From NCBI RefSeq assembly GCF_016741935.1, contig NZ_JAERRG010000001.1:620001-684000 (forward strand): a stretch of DNA of 64,000 bases. Reading direction: 5' to 3'. Positions within the stretch are counted from its first letter, which is position 1. Each line of letters starts with the position of its first letter. Shown here one piece after another: positions 1 through 8,303 of this stretch. Below the pieces are notes generated by a model. That model was not told where the DNA came from, did no database searches, and saw only the letters and a list, made by a program, of their open reading frames with translations. The translations under genes were made by a program, and so were the position numbers. This DNA comes from Streptomyces endocoffeicus. Its GTDB lineage: Bacteria; Actinomycetota; Actinomycetes; Streptomycetales; Streptomycetaceae.

Positions 1-849
1 GCCGAGGTCCTCGGTGTCACACTCGCCGACGTCGACGACCCCGCGCTCGTCACCGACCTCAACTCCGCGCTCCTGGAGCACAAAGCGCTCCTCTTCCGTG
101 ACCAGCACCTGGACGACGCCGCCCAGCTCCGCTTCGCCTCCCTCTTCGGGGAGCTGACCACCGCACACCCCACGGTGCCGTCCGTCGAGGGGCAGCCCAG
201 CATCCTGCCGGTCGACGCCGAGGGCACCCGCGCCAACCGCTGGCACACCGACGTCACCTTCGTCCGTACGCCCCCGAAGGTGTCCACCCTGCGCGGCATC
301 GTGGTCCCGCCCTACGGCGGCAACACCCTCATCGCCAACACGGGCGCCGCCTACCACGATCTGCCCCGGCCGCTGCGCGAGCTGGCCGACACGCTGTGGG
401 CCGTGCACACCAACGACTACGACTACGCCGCGCCGCCGAGGAACGACAAGGCGGCCGAGCACCGCAAGCGGTTCGTCTCCCGGAAGTACCGCACCGCCCA
501 CCCGGTCGTGCGCGTCCACCCCGAGAGCGGCGAGCGCGGTCTGTTCATCGGTGGCTTCGCCCAGAGTTTCGTCGGCCTCGGCCCGTCCGAGTCGCGCGAT
601 CTGCTGCGGATCTTCCAGTCGTATGTCATCCGCCCGGAGAACATCGTGCGCATCGCCTGGTCCCCGGGTGATGTGGTGGTCTTCGACAACCGCATCACCC
701 AGCACTACGCGCCGGACGACTACGGCGATCTGCCGCGCCTGCTGCACCGGGTGACCGTGGCGGGCGATGCCCCGGTCGGTGTGGACGGCGAGCGCGCCTA
801 CGTCCTCGAAGGGGACGAGGCCGGCCACTACACCCCGGCCGCCGCCTGA
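1..849 (+). CDS. TauD/TfdA-family Fe(II)/2-oxoglutarate dioxygenase (5' end outside window)
   Basis: The gene is open from the first base, so the N-terminus is missing; 282 codons are visible. The Fe(II) facial triad of the family is present: HTD (His82, Asp84 of the visible part, within WHTDVTF) and a distal His235 in RITQHYAP. An Arg near 250 (LLHRV) fits the 2-oxoglutarate carboxylate ligand. The family hydroxylates sulfonates, aryloxyacetates and related compounds with release of CO2 and succinate; the substrate cannot be read from sequence. It ends in a long hairpin and converges on an MFS/aldehyde dehydrogenase operon, so a shared catabolic theme is possible but not shown. Confidence 0.9.
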   Translation, partial: AEVLGVTLADVDDPALVTDLNSALLEHKALLFRDQHLDDAAQLRFASLFGELTTAHPTVPSVEGQPSILPVDAEGTRANRWHTDVTFVRTPPKVSTLRGIVVPPYGGNTLIANTGAAYHDLPRPLRELADTLWAVHTNDYDYAAPPRNDKAAEHRKRFVSRKYRTAHPVVRVHPESGERGLFIGGFAQSFVGLGPSESRDLLRIFQSYVIRPENIVRIAWSPGDVVVFDNRITQHYAPDDYGDLPRLLHRVTVAGDAPVGVDGERAYVLEGDEAGHYTPAAA

Positions 850-878
850 GGACCACCGTCCTCCCCCACCGGAAAGGT

Positions 879-915
879 GCCCGCCCGGTGTGCGCGATCC
901 GCACACCGGGCGGGC
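879..915. terminator. Bidirectional hairpin terminator between convergent genes
   Basis: Perfect 16-bp inverted repeat (879-894 and 900-915) with a 5-nt loop, 30 bp after the dioxygenase stop and 14 bp before the MFS stop on the other strand. There is no T-tract, as usual for actinobacterial terminators. Position and symmetry suit termination from both sides. Confidence 0.85.
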
Positions 916-929
916 CCGGCGTTGTGCCG

Positions 930-2294
930 CTACGCCCCTTCGCGGGCCGTGCGCGCCGCGCGGGCCAGGTCGAGGTCGGTGGTCTCCGGCGCCAGGAACT
1001 GTGACACGACGGCGCCGACCACCAGCACTCCGGCGCCGACCAGGAGCACGAACTCCGCGCCGAAGTGGTCGAGCCCCATCGGCAGCAGGAACGTACCGAT
1101 CGCGGCACCCACCCGGCTCATGGCCGTGGCGAAGCCAACGCCCGTGGTGCGCAGGGATGTGGGGAACACCTCCAGCGGATAGACCGCGGTCAGCGCGGAG
1201 GAGGCGGCGTTGAGGAAGATGAAGAACAGGAAGCCGACGACGATGACGGGGGTGGAGGACGGCCACACCGCCACCAGGGCCAGACACGCGGCCGTGATCC
1301 AGAACGGCGGGATCAGCAGCCTGCGACGGCCGATCCGCTCCACGACCAGGCACCCCGCGGTGACACCGGCCACGGCGGTGAAGGAGTAGACGAGCAGCGC
1401 CGCCACCGCGTTGTCCCCCATGTGCAGTGCCTCGAAGACGTCCGTCCAGAAGGTGCCGATGGCGAAGTACGGCAGCACGAGGGCGGCCCAGAAGACGCTG
1501 GCGAACACCGTGGAGCGGAGATGCTGCCGGCTGAAGAGCGCGCGGAACCCGTCCTGCCGCACTTCGTCGCGCTCGTCGAGTTCCGCGGCGACATCCACCT
1601 CGATGCCGTACTTCTCGATCAGCGCCTCCGCCTCGTCCCGGCGCCCCTGGCTCAGCAGCCAGCGCGCGGACTCCGGGATGCCACCGCGCAGGGCCACACA
1701 CACCAGCGCGATCAGCGCGCTGCTCGCCAGGGACCAGCGCCAGCCGCCGTCGACGGAGGTGAACAGCGCCCCCACGACCGTGGCCAGCGCATACCCCAGG
1801 TACCAGCTGATCTCCAGGCTCGCCAGCAGCCGCCCGCGGCCACGCCGGCCCGCGTACTCCGACAGCAGCGGCGCGCCGATCGCGTACTCGCCGCCGATCG
1901 CCACACCCATCACCAGCCGGATGAGGAAGAGCTGGGTGCCGTCCACGACGAAGAACTGGAGCACCGAGCCGACCAGGAAGATCAACATGTCGATGAGGAA
2001 CACCGGCCGCCGTCCGAACCGGTCGGCCAGCCGGCCGAAGAGCGGCCCTCCGATGAAGATGCCGATCAGCGGTGCGGCACCGACCAGCCCCTGTTCCACG
2101 GAGGTCAGATGGAGGTCGTCGGTGATCGCCCCCATCGCGAGGCCGATGCCACCGATGATGTAGCCGTCGATTCCCTGGCCGATCTGGGTGGCCAGCTTCA
2201 GCTTGGTGTGCAGCCGCTTCCGTTCGCGTTCGGTGGCGGGTGCGCCCGGCGGTGTGCTGGGCTCGTTGTGCTCGGTCACAGGCGTCGTTGCCAT
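930..2294 (-). CDS. MFS transporter, sugar/organic-acid porter type
   Basis: A 454-residue protein with about 12 hydrophobic segments. The conserved loop motif between TM2 and TM3, GRLADRFGRRP, is at residues 87-97, and sugar-porter-like PTSLRTTG occurs in the C-terminal half. The start is the ATG at 2294; the same frame is open further upstream but that stretch is only an overlap with the dehydrogenase gene. It lies 32 bp downstream of an aldehyde dehydrogenase gene and probably shares its transcript, so it likely imports the substrate this locus oxidises. Substrate unknown: MFS aromatic-acid and sugar porters look alike at this level. Confidence 0.9.
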   Translation of the reverse strand: MATTPVTEHNEPSTPPGAPATERERKRLHTKLKLATQIGQGIDGYIIGGIGLAMGAITDDLHLTSVEQGLVGAAPLIGIFIGGPLFGRLADRFGRRPVFLIDMLIFLVGSVLQFFVVDGTQLFLIRLVMGVAIGGEYAIGAPLLSEYAGRRGRGRLLASLEISWYLGYALATVVGALFTSVDGGWRWSLASSALIALVCVALRGGIPESARWLLSQGRRDEAEALIEKYGIEVDVAAELDERDEVRQDGFRALFSRQHLRSTVFASVFWAALVLPYFAIGTFWTDVFEALHMGDNAVAALLVYSFTAVAGVTAGCLVVERIGRRRLLIPPFWITAACLALVAVWPSSTPVIVVGFLFFIFLNAASSALTAVYPLEVFPTSLRTTGVGFATAMSRVGAAIGTFLLPMGLDHFGAEFVLLVGAGVLVVGAVVSQFLAPETTDLDLARAARTAREGA

Positions 2295-2326
2295 GCGCGG
2301 GTCCTTATCTAGAGGGGGGGAGGGCG

Positions 2327-3805
2327 TCAGCCGGTCGGCCAGTCGAGGGCGATGTACTGCGTTTCCAGGAACGCCTCGATGCCCTCGCGGCCGCCCTCCC
2401 GGCCCAGACCCGACTGCTTGACACCGCCGAAGGGCGCCGCCGGGTCGGAGAGCAGGCCACGGTTGAGGCCGACCATGCCGCTCTCCAGGCGTTCGGCGAT
2501 GCGCAGGGCCCTGGCCACGTCGCGCGAGTAGATGTACGAGGCGAGTCCGTGCACCGTCGCGTTGGCGCGGGCGACCAGTTCGTCCTCGTCGGTGAAGGTG
2601 GCCAGGGGCGCGACCGGCCCGAAGACCTCCTCGTTCATGATCCGGGCGTCCTCGGGGACGTCCACCAGGACGGTCGCCGGATGGTAGCAGCCGGGGCCCT
2701 CGGGCACGCTGCCCCGCGCGGCGACCTTCGCGCCACGCCCGACCGCGTCGTCGACCAGGGAGCGGATGGACTCCACGGCGGTCGGGTTGATCATCGGGCC
2801 GAGGGTTACGCCCTCCTCCAGACCCGCTCCGGCGCGTACCGCGGTCATGGCCGCCGCGAACTTCTCGGTGAACTCGGCGGCGACCGACTGATGGACGTAG
2901 AACCGGTTGGCGGCGATGCAGACCTCGCCACCGCCCCGCATCTTGGCGTCCATCGCACCGCGCACCGCGGCGTCGACGTCGGCGTCCGCGCAGACGACGA
3001 AGGGGGCGTTGCCGCCCAGTTCCATGGTCACGTTGACGACGTTCGCCGCCGCCTGCTCCAGGAGTTTCCGGCCGGTGGCGGTGGAGCCGGTGAAGGAGAA
3101 CTTGCGGACCCGCTCGTCGCGGAGCCAGCCGGAGACCACCTCGGGTGCGCGGTCGGTGGGCAGCACGTTCAGCAGCCCGTCGGGCAGGCCCGCCTCGCTC
3201 ATCAGGGCGGCGATCGCGAGGGCGGTGAGCGGGGTGTCCGGGGCCGGTTTGAGGAGCACCGGGCAACCGGCGGCGAGCGCCGGGGCGATCTTCCGGGTGG
3301 CCATCGCGGCCGGGAAGTTCCAGGGGGTGACGAAGGCGGTGACGCCCACCGGATGCCTGCGTACGACATGGCGGAAGCCGCCACCGGGCGCGTCGCCGAA
3401 CGAGGAGCCGATCCGCACCGCCTCCTCGGCGAACCAGCGGAAGAACTCCGCCGCGTAACCGACCTCGGCCACCGCGTCCCGGTACGCCTTGCCGTTTTCC
3501 AGGACGATCAGGCGGGCGAGGGTGTCGGTGTGCTCACGCATCAGCGCGAAGGCGGTGTGCAGCACCTCCGAGCGACGGCGCGGCGGCGTCGTCCGCCATC
3601 CGGCGGCGGCCTCCTGGGCCGCGTCGACCGCCGCCACGGCGTCGCCCGGACCCGCCGCGGACACCTCGCGGATCAGCTCCGCGGTGGCCGGGTCGTGTAC
3701 GGGAAACGTCCGTCCGTCCTCGGCCGCACACCAGCGGCCGGCGATGAACACATCGCCTTCGGCGAACGGCGCCTTGACGAGGGTTTCTATGCCGGGGAGG
3801 TTCAT
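2327..3805 (-). CDS. NAD(P)-dependent aldehyde dehydrogenase, succinate-semialdehyde dehydrogenase-like
   Basis: A 492-residue member of the aldehyde dehydrogenase superfamily, the normal length. The general base Glu262 (MELGGNAPF) and catalytic Cys296 (GGGEVCIAANR) are present, as is the FTGS turn near residue 230. The pattern MRGGGEVCIAANRF resembles the GabD branch, which oxidises succinate semialdehyde, but related semialdehydes are equally possible. It is the first gene of a two-gene operon with the MFS transporter; a short palindrome lies just upstream of its ATG. The IclR gene next to it on the same strand is the obvious candidate regulator. Confidence 0.9.
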   Translation of the reverse strand: MNLPGIETLVKAPFAEGDVFIAGRWCAAEDGRTFPVHDPATAELIREVSAAGPGDAVAAVDAAQEAAAGWRTTPPRRRSEVLHTAFALMREHTDTLARLIVLENGKAYRDAVAEVGYAAEFFRWFAEEAVRIGSSFGDAPGGGFRHVVRRHPVGVTAFVTPWNFPAAMATRKIAPALAAGCPVLLKPAPDTPLTALAIAALMSEAGLPDGLLNVLPTDRAPEVVSGWLRDERVRKFSFTGSTATGRKLLEQAAANVVNVTMELGGNAPFVVCADADVDAAVRGAMDAKMRGGGEVCIAANRFYVHQSVAAEFTEKFAAAMTAVRAGAGLEEGVTLGPMINPTAVESIRSLVDDAVGRGAKVAARGSVPEGPGCYHPATVLVDVPEDARIMNEEVFGPVAPLATFTDEDELVARANATVHGLASYIYSRDVARALRIAERLESGMVGLNRGLLSDPAAPFGGVKQSGLGREGGREGIEAFLETQYIALDWPTG

Positions 3806-3820
3806 GAGCTGCTCTTTTCT

Positions 3821-3833
3821 CCGTTCCGAACGG
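3821..3833. promoter_or_regulatory. Short palindrome upstream of aldehyde dehydrogenase operon
   Basis: CCGTTC-C-GAACGG, a perfect inverted repeat with 6-bp arms and a 1-nt centre, 16 bp before the dehydrogenase ATG. It sits where a repressor would block transcription or initiation. Candidate operator for the neighbouring IclR protein; this is an inference from position only. Confidence 0.4.
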
Positions 3834-3978
3834 GGGCTGGTCCGGTTCGCGGTGAATTTACGAGCGCGTCATACGGCCGACAAGGCCGCTTCTCGGATCG
3901 CAATGGTGGTTGCTGTCAGGGCAACTCACCGCATACGACAGGGAAGGGACGGGCGTGGGCCACCCGGCCCGGACGTCC

Positions 3979-4860
3979 TCAGGTGAGCCGTGCCCGGGGG
4001 AACGGGGTGTGCCGCGGCTCCCAGCCCAGCAGCGCGGAGACGCGTGCCGCCGCCTTGGCGGTGGTGCGGCCCGCCTGGTCCAGGCGGTCGCCGAGCCGGG
4101 ACTTGGGCGCCGAGATGTTGATCGCCGCCACGACCCGTCCCCGGAAGTCGCGCACCGGCGCCGAGACTCCGACCAGACCGGCCTCGAATTCCTCGCTGAC
4201 CCTCGCGTACCCCTGGCGCGACGCCTTCTGGATCAGCGCCCACAGCTCGGGAATCGGCGGGGTGGCGGTGGTGCCGAAGCGGACGTACAGCTCGTCGGGC
4301 GTGGCATCGGCCAGCAGCACACGCCCGGCCGAGGTCTGCCACGCGGGCACTCCGCGCCCCTCCCAGCCGTGGACGCGGAAGGAGTGTCCGGAGACCGAGA
4401 GCAGGGTGAGCACCTCGCGGTCGCTCAGGACACACAGATGGCTGGTCTCCTCCACGTTCGCCGACAGCGCGTGCATCACCGGTTCGGCCATGCGCACCAG
4501 CCGGTTCTGCGAGGTCCGCGCGACCAGTGAGAAGAGCCGCCAGCCCAGCCGGTACTCCAGGGTGTCGGGGTCCCGCTCCACGATCCCCGCGGCGGCCAGG
4601 GCCTTGAGGGCCCGCGAGACCTGGGTCTTCTCCCGGCCCACCAGCTGCGCCAGGCGTACGACGCCGAGCCCGCCGGCGTTCTGGGCCTCGTCGGAGGCGA
4701 GCGCCTCCAGCAGGTCGATGTCACGGCGCAGCCCGTGGCCGCGCTGGGCGGTGGTGTCTCCGGGGCCGGAGGAGTCGGCCCGGGGGCCCGCGCCGTGCGC
4801 CTCGGCGGGGTTCTCGGGGCCGTCGGTGCCGCGAGGGGGGAGGTTTGTCACGCGCGCCAT
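3979..4860 (-). CDS. IclR-family transcriptional regulator
   Basis: A 293-residue protein: a Gly/Pro-rich N-terminal tail of about 45 residues, a winged helix-turn-helix at roughly 45-105 (LLEALASDEAQNAGGLGV, KTQVSRALKALAAAGIVERD), and the IclR effector-binding domain to about 285 (VRDFRGRVVAAINISAPKSR). IclR proteins respond to small aromatic or sugar-derived acids and act as repressors or activators of nearby catabolic genes. It sits between the MFS/dehydrogenase operon and the divergent fae-like operon and may control both. The start at 4860 gives a longer N-terminus than typical; a later start is possible. Confidence 0.9.
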   Translation of the reverse strand: MARVTNLPPRGTDGPENPAEAHGAGPRADSSGPGDTTAQRGHGLRRDIDLLEALASDEAQNAGGLGVVRLAQLVGREKTQVSRALKALAAAGIVERDPDTLEYRLGWRLFSLVARTSQNRLVRMAEPVMHALSANVEETSHLCVLSDREVLTLLSVSGHSFRVHGWEGRGVPAWQTSAGRVLLADATPDELYVRFGTTATPPIPELWALIQKASRQGYARVSEEFEAGLVGVSAPVRDFRGRVVAAINISAPKSRLGDRLDQAGRTTAKAAARVSALLGWEPRHTPFPRARLT

Positions 4861-4943
4861 CCTAAGGGCGCGCCCCGGGGAACCCCCAGGTCAGCCGCCG
4901 GGTTGTCGGGAGAGCAACCGGCATTTCGATTCCGGCGGGTGCC

Positions 4944-4972
4944 TTGCGAGGGGGTGGCGGCGGTTCTAGATT
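4944..4972 (+). promoter_or_regulatory. Sigma-70-type promoter of the fae-like operon
   Basis: TTGCGA (4944-4949) and TAGATT (4967-4972) are separated by 17 bp, a good match to the housekeeping sigma consensus in this GC-rich setting. It predicts a start near 4979 and a leader of about 80 nt before the ATG at 5062. Sequence reading only. Confidence 0.55.
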
Positions 4973-4986
4973 CGCCGCATCGGACC

Positions 4987-5017
4987 GGATGAACTGCGGT
5001 GAATGCGAGGTTCATCC
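4987..5017 (+). promoter_or_regulatory. Inverted repeat in the fae-like operon leader
   Basis: GGATGAAC (4987-4994) and GTTCATCC (5010-5017) are perfect 8-bp arms around a 15-nt spacer, just downstream of the predicted transcription start. It could be a roadblock operator for the IclR protein or an RNA hairpin in the leader. The arms are AT-rich compared with the surroundings, which favours a DNA-binding site. Confidence 0.45.
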
Positions 5018-5061
5018 CGTCGGTCCGCCGATTCCCCGCTCCCGGAGATCCAGGAGATCCC

Positions 5062-5601
5062 ATGCCATCGCCTTTTGCCCCGACCGCCCTGATCGGCGAG
5101 TCCTTCGTCGGGGAGGGTGCCAACGCCGCGCATACGAACGTCGTGATCGGACGCAAGGGCGGACCCGTCGAGACGGCCTGGGCCACGGCGCTGGCCACGC
5201 CCAGCGCCGGACACGTCCCGTTCCTGACGATCGTGCGGCCCTCGGTCCCGGTGAAGCCGCTGACGCTGTTCGTCACGAAGGCCGCCGCCGAGGGTGAGCT
5301 GCACCAGCGCGCCACGTGGGGCTCCGCCCAGGCCGGTCTGGCGCAGGGCGTCACGGACGCGGTCCGGGACGGTCTGCTGCCCGCCGAGGAGGCCGACGAC
5401 CTGCTGATCATCGCCGCGATCTGGGTGAATCCGGCGGTCGACGACCTGGATGTGTCGTTCCGCAACCAGCGCTCCGCCGCGTACGGCGCGGTGCGGGCCG
5501 CGGTGGACGCCACCCCGACCGTGGCCGATGTCCTCGCGACCGCCGAGGAAGGCCCGGCCAACCCGTTCTACGCCCCCTCCTCCGAGGCGCTCGTCCGATG
5601 A
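5062..5601 (+). CDS. Formaldehyde-activating enzyme (Fae) family protein
   Basis: A 179-residue protein that matches the Fae family along most of its length: GESFVGEGANAAHTNVVIG, RKGGPVETAWATALA, GHVPFLTIVRP and EEADDLLIIAAIWVNP. His24 aligns with the histidine regarded as catalytic in methylotroph Fae. Classical Fae condenses formaldehyde with tetrahydromethanopterin, a cofactor streptomycetes are not known to make, so the true substrate may be another aldehyde or adduct. The ATG at 5062 follows an AGGAGA ribosome site. It is the first gene of an operon and overlaps the next by ATGA. Family assignment is firm, reaction is not. Confidence 0.85.
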   Translation: MPSPFAPTALIGESFVGEGANAAHTNVVIGRKGGPVETAWATALATPSAGHVPFLTIVRPSVPVKPLTLFVTKAAAEGELHQRATWGSAQAGLAQGVTDAVRDGLLPAEEADDLLIIAAIWVNPAVDDLDVSFRNQRSAAYGAVRAAVDATPTVADVLATAEEGPANPFYAPSSEALVR

Positions 5602-6710
5602 AGATCACGGACATCACCCTGGACCGGCTGCGGCTGGAGCTGGACCCGCCGTTCCGGGCCGCCTGGGACCCCGAGCCGCGGCGCCACTTCGACGCGACGA
5701 TCGTCCGCGTCCACACCGACGAGGGGATCACCGGCATCGGCTCCGGGGATCTCATGGACGGCTTCGACACCTACAAGCACCTGTTCGTCGGCGAGGACCC
5801 GCTCGACATCACCCGGCATGTCAGAGCCATCGAGACCGCGAACTTCCACGGCGCCCACTACTGGCCGCTGGAGGCGGCGCTGTGGGACATCATCGGCAAG
5901 GTCCACGGCCGCCCGGTGGCGGAGCTGTTCGGCAACGCGGCCAAGAAGCTCCCCGCCTACGCCTCCTGCGGTGAGCTCAAATCGCCCGAGGAGCGCGTGG
6001 CCACCGCGCTGAAGGTCCGCGAGGCGGGCTTCCGCGCGATGAAGATCCGCATCGACCGCGACCGGGTGGACGAGGGGATCGCCGCGGTCCGCGCGGTGCG
6101 CGAGGAGCTGGGCGCGGACTTCGAGATCATGGTGGATCTGAACCAGTCGTGGCGCATGGCGGGCGACACCGCGGGCGCCACCGACCTCGCCCGGACCCGC
6201 AAGATCATCGCGCGGCTGGCCGAACTCGATGTGTTCTGGGTCGAGGAGCCGCTGCCCTACTGCGACGTGGCGGGCTTCAAACACCTGCGGGCGGAGAACC
6301 CCGGGGTGCGGATCGCCGCGGGCGAGATGCACCACTCCCCCACCGAGCTGCTGCGCTACCTCGAAGAGGACGCCCTCGACATCTACCAGATGGATGTGGT
6401 GCTCGCGATCGGCATGCACCGCGCCCGCACCCTGGCGGAAGTGGCGCGGCTCAAGCACCGCCACTTCACCCCGCACAGCTGGACCAACGGCATCGGTGTG
6501 CTCGCCAACCTGCACGTGGCGGCGGGAGTCGGCGGCGGCCCGTTCTTCGAGTTCCCCTACGACCCGCCCGGGTGGACCCCGGAGCGCCGGGACTTCATGC
6601 TCGCCGACCCGGTGCGGGTGGGCGGCGACGGCGACCTCGAGGTGCCCGCGAGGCCGGGACTCGGCATCGAGCTGGACGAAGACGCGATCGACCGGTGGAG
6701 GATCATATGA
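5598..6710 (+). CDS. Mandelate racemase/muconate lactonizing enzyme family protein (enolase superfamily)
   Basis: A 370-residue enolase-superfamily enzyme with N-terminal capping domain and barrel. The acid/base pair is KIR (Lys149, Arg151), the metal ligands are Asp180 (VDLNQ), Glu216 (VEEPLP) and Glu243 (AGEMHH), and His293 lies in TPHSW. This set fits abstraction of the alpha proton of an acid sugar or related carboxylate, leading to dehydration or racemisation. The ATG overlaps the fae-like stop (ATGA), so the two are translationally coupled. Exact substrate not recognisable. Confidence 0.9.
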   Translation: MKITDITLDRLRLELDPPFRAAWDPEPRRHFDATIVRVHTDEGITGIGSGDLMDGFDTYKHLFVGEDPLDITRHVRAIETANFHGAHYWPLEAALWDIIGKVHGRPVAELFGNAAKKLPAYASCGELKSPEERVATALKVREAGFRAMKIRIDRDRVDEGIAAVRAVREELGADFEIMVDLNQSWRMAGDTAGATDLARTRKIIARLAELDVFWVEEPLPYCDVAGFKHLRAENPGVRIAAGEMHHSPTELLRYLEEDALDIYQMDVVLAIGMHRARTLAEVARLKHRHFTPHSWTNGIGVLANLHVAAGVGGGPFFEFPYDPPGWTPERRDFMLADPVRVGGDGDLEVPARPGLGIELDEDAIDRWRII

Positions 6711-8227
6711 CGCACGGCATCGACGCCCTGCTCTCCCGTACGCACGACCAGTGGCTGGCCGCGGCCGACCAACTGACCTTCGAGACAAGGCCGTTCATCG
6801 ACGGCCACTTCACCGACGCCCTCTCCGGCGACACCTTCACCAGCATCTCGCCGCGCGATGGCGCGGTGCTCGCCAAGGTGCAGGCGGCCGGTGCCGAGGA
6901 CGTGGACCGTGCCGTACGCGGTGCGCGCGACGCCTTCGAGGACGGACGCTGGCGTGACCTCCCGCCCAAGGAGCGCAAGCGCGTCCTGCTGCGCTGGGCC
7001 GACCTGATCCGGGAGAACGCCGAGGGGCTCGCCCTCCTCGACACCCTGGAGATGGGCAAGCCCATCACCGAGTCCGTGCGGATCGACGTGGACAAGGCCG
7101 CCGAGACCATCGCCTGGTACGCCGAGGCCATCGACAAGACCTACGACGAGGTGGCGCCGACGCCCGGGGACGCGCTCGCCCTGATCACCCGGGAGCCCCT
7201 GGGTGTCGTCGGCGCGGTCATCCCGTGGAACTACGCGCTGCTCATCGCCAGTTGGAAGCTGGGCCCGGCCCTGGCCACCGGCAACAGCGTCGTCCTCAAG
7301 CCCGCCGAGCAGACGTCCCTGGCCGCCCTGCGCCTGGCCGCCCTCGCCACCGAGGCGGGTCTGCCGGACGGGGTGTTCAACGTCGTCCCCGGGCGCGGCG
7401 AGGTCGCCGGGCAGGCGCTTGGCCGCCACCCCGAGGTCGACAAGATCGCGTTCACGGGCTCGGTGGAGGTGGCCCGGCTCTTCCAGGTGTACGCGGGCGA
7501 GTCCAACGGCAAGCAGGTGGCCGTCGAGGCGGGTGGCAAGTCGCCCCAGCTCGTGCTGGCGGACGCCGACATCGAGGCCGCCGCGTCGGCCGTGGCCTGG
7601 GGCATCTTCTACAACGCCGGGCAGACCTGCAACGCCGGTTCCCGCGTCGTGGTCCACGCCTCCGTCAAGGACCGGCTCCTGGACGCCGTGCGCCGGATCA
7701 CCGACGACACCTTCCGGATGGGTGACCCGCTCGACCCGGCCACCGTCATGGGCCCCCTGGTCGACGAGAACCAGCTGGCCTCGGTCCTCGGCCATGTCGA
7801 GCGTGGTGTGGCGGACGGGGCGACCGTGGTGTTCGGCGGTGGCCGCACCCTCACCGAGTCGGGCGGCAGCTATGTCGAACCGACCGTCCTGGACGGGGTG
7901 GTGAACACCTCCGCCGTCGCCCAGCAGGAGATCTTCGGCCCGGTCCTGGCCGTCGTCTCCTACGACGGTGACGCCGACGAGGGGATCCGGCTGGCCAACG
8001 AGACCGACTACGGGCTCGTCGCCTCCGTATGGACCCGTGACGTGGCCGTCGCCCACCGCGCCGCGAAGCGGCTGCGGGCCGGGACGGTCTGGATCAACAC
8101 CTTCGACGCCAGTGATGTCATCACCCCGTTCGGCGGCTTCAAGGCCACCGGCGCGGGCCGTGACAAGTCGCTGCACGCGCTCGACGCGTACACCGCCCTC
8201 AAGACCACCTGGGTCAACCTGGCCTGA
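6707..8227 (+). CDS. NAD(P)-dependent aldehyde dehydrogenase, PuuC-like
   Basis: A 506-residue aldehyde dehydrogenase with Glu274 (VEAGGKSPQ), catalytic Cys308 (NAGQTCNAGSR) and FTGS in the expected order. Overall it resembles gamma-glutamyl-gamma-aminobutyraldehyde or betaine-aldehyde type enzymes, but substrate range in this branch is broad. Its ATG overlaps the preceding stop codon (ATGA), placing it in the fae-like operon. Here it probably oxidises the aldehyde made by a neighbouring dehydrogenase or released by the enolase-superfamily enzyme. It is clearly a different branch from the dehydrogenase at 2327-3805. Confidence 0.9.
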   Translation: MTHGIDALLSRTHDQWLAAADQLTFETRPFIDGHFTDALSGDTFTSISPRDGAVLAKVQAAGAEDVDRAVRGARDAFEDGRWRDLPPKERKRVLLRWADLIRENAEGLALLDTLEMGKPITESVRIDVDKAAETIAWYAEAIDKTYDEVAPTPGDALALITREPLGVVGAVIPWNYALLIASWKLGPALATGNSVVLKPAEQTSLAALRLAALATEAGLPDGVFNVVPGRGEVAGQALGRHPEVDKIAFTGSVEVARLFQVYAGESNGKQVAVEAGGKSPQLVLADADIEAAASAVAWGIFYNAGQTCNAGSRVVVHASVKDRLLDAVRRITDDTFRMGDPLDPATVMGPLVDENQLASVLGHVERGVADGATVVFGGGRTLTESGGSYVEPTVLDGVVNTSAVAQQEIFGPVLAVVSYDGDADEGIRLANETDYGLVASVWTRDVAVAHRAAKRLRAGTVWINTFDASDVITPFGGFKATGAGRDKSLHALDAYTALKTTWVNLA

Positions 8228-8303
8228 GCCGGACACGGTTCACGGCCACCTCCACAACGCCCCTCTCCCCTTACTTTCTCTTCTCACCACAGCGAGGACA
8301 ACG

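Noticed and set aside
2240..4969. A 909-codon open frame on the plus strand opposite the aldehyde dehydrogenase and IclR genes
   Set aside because: It is antisense to genes with clear motifs, has Arg/Gly/Asp-heavy composition and no recognisable domain. Long antisense frames are a by-product of third-position GC bias.
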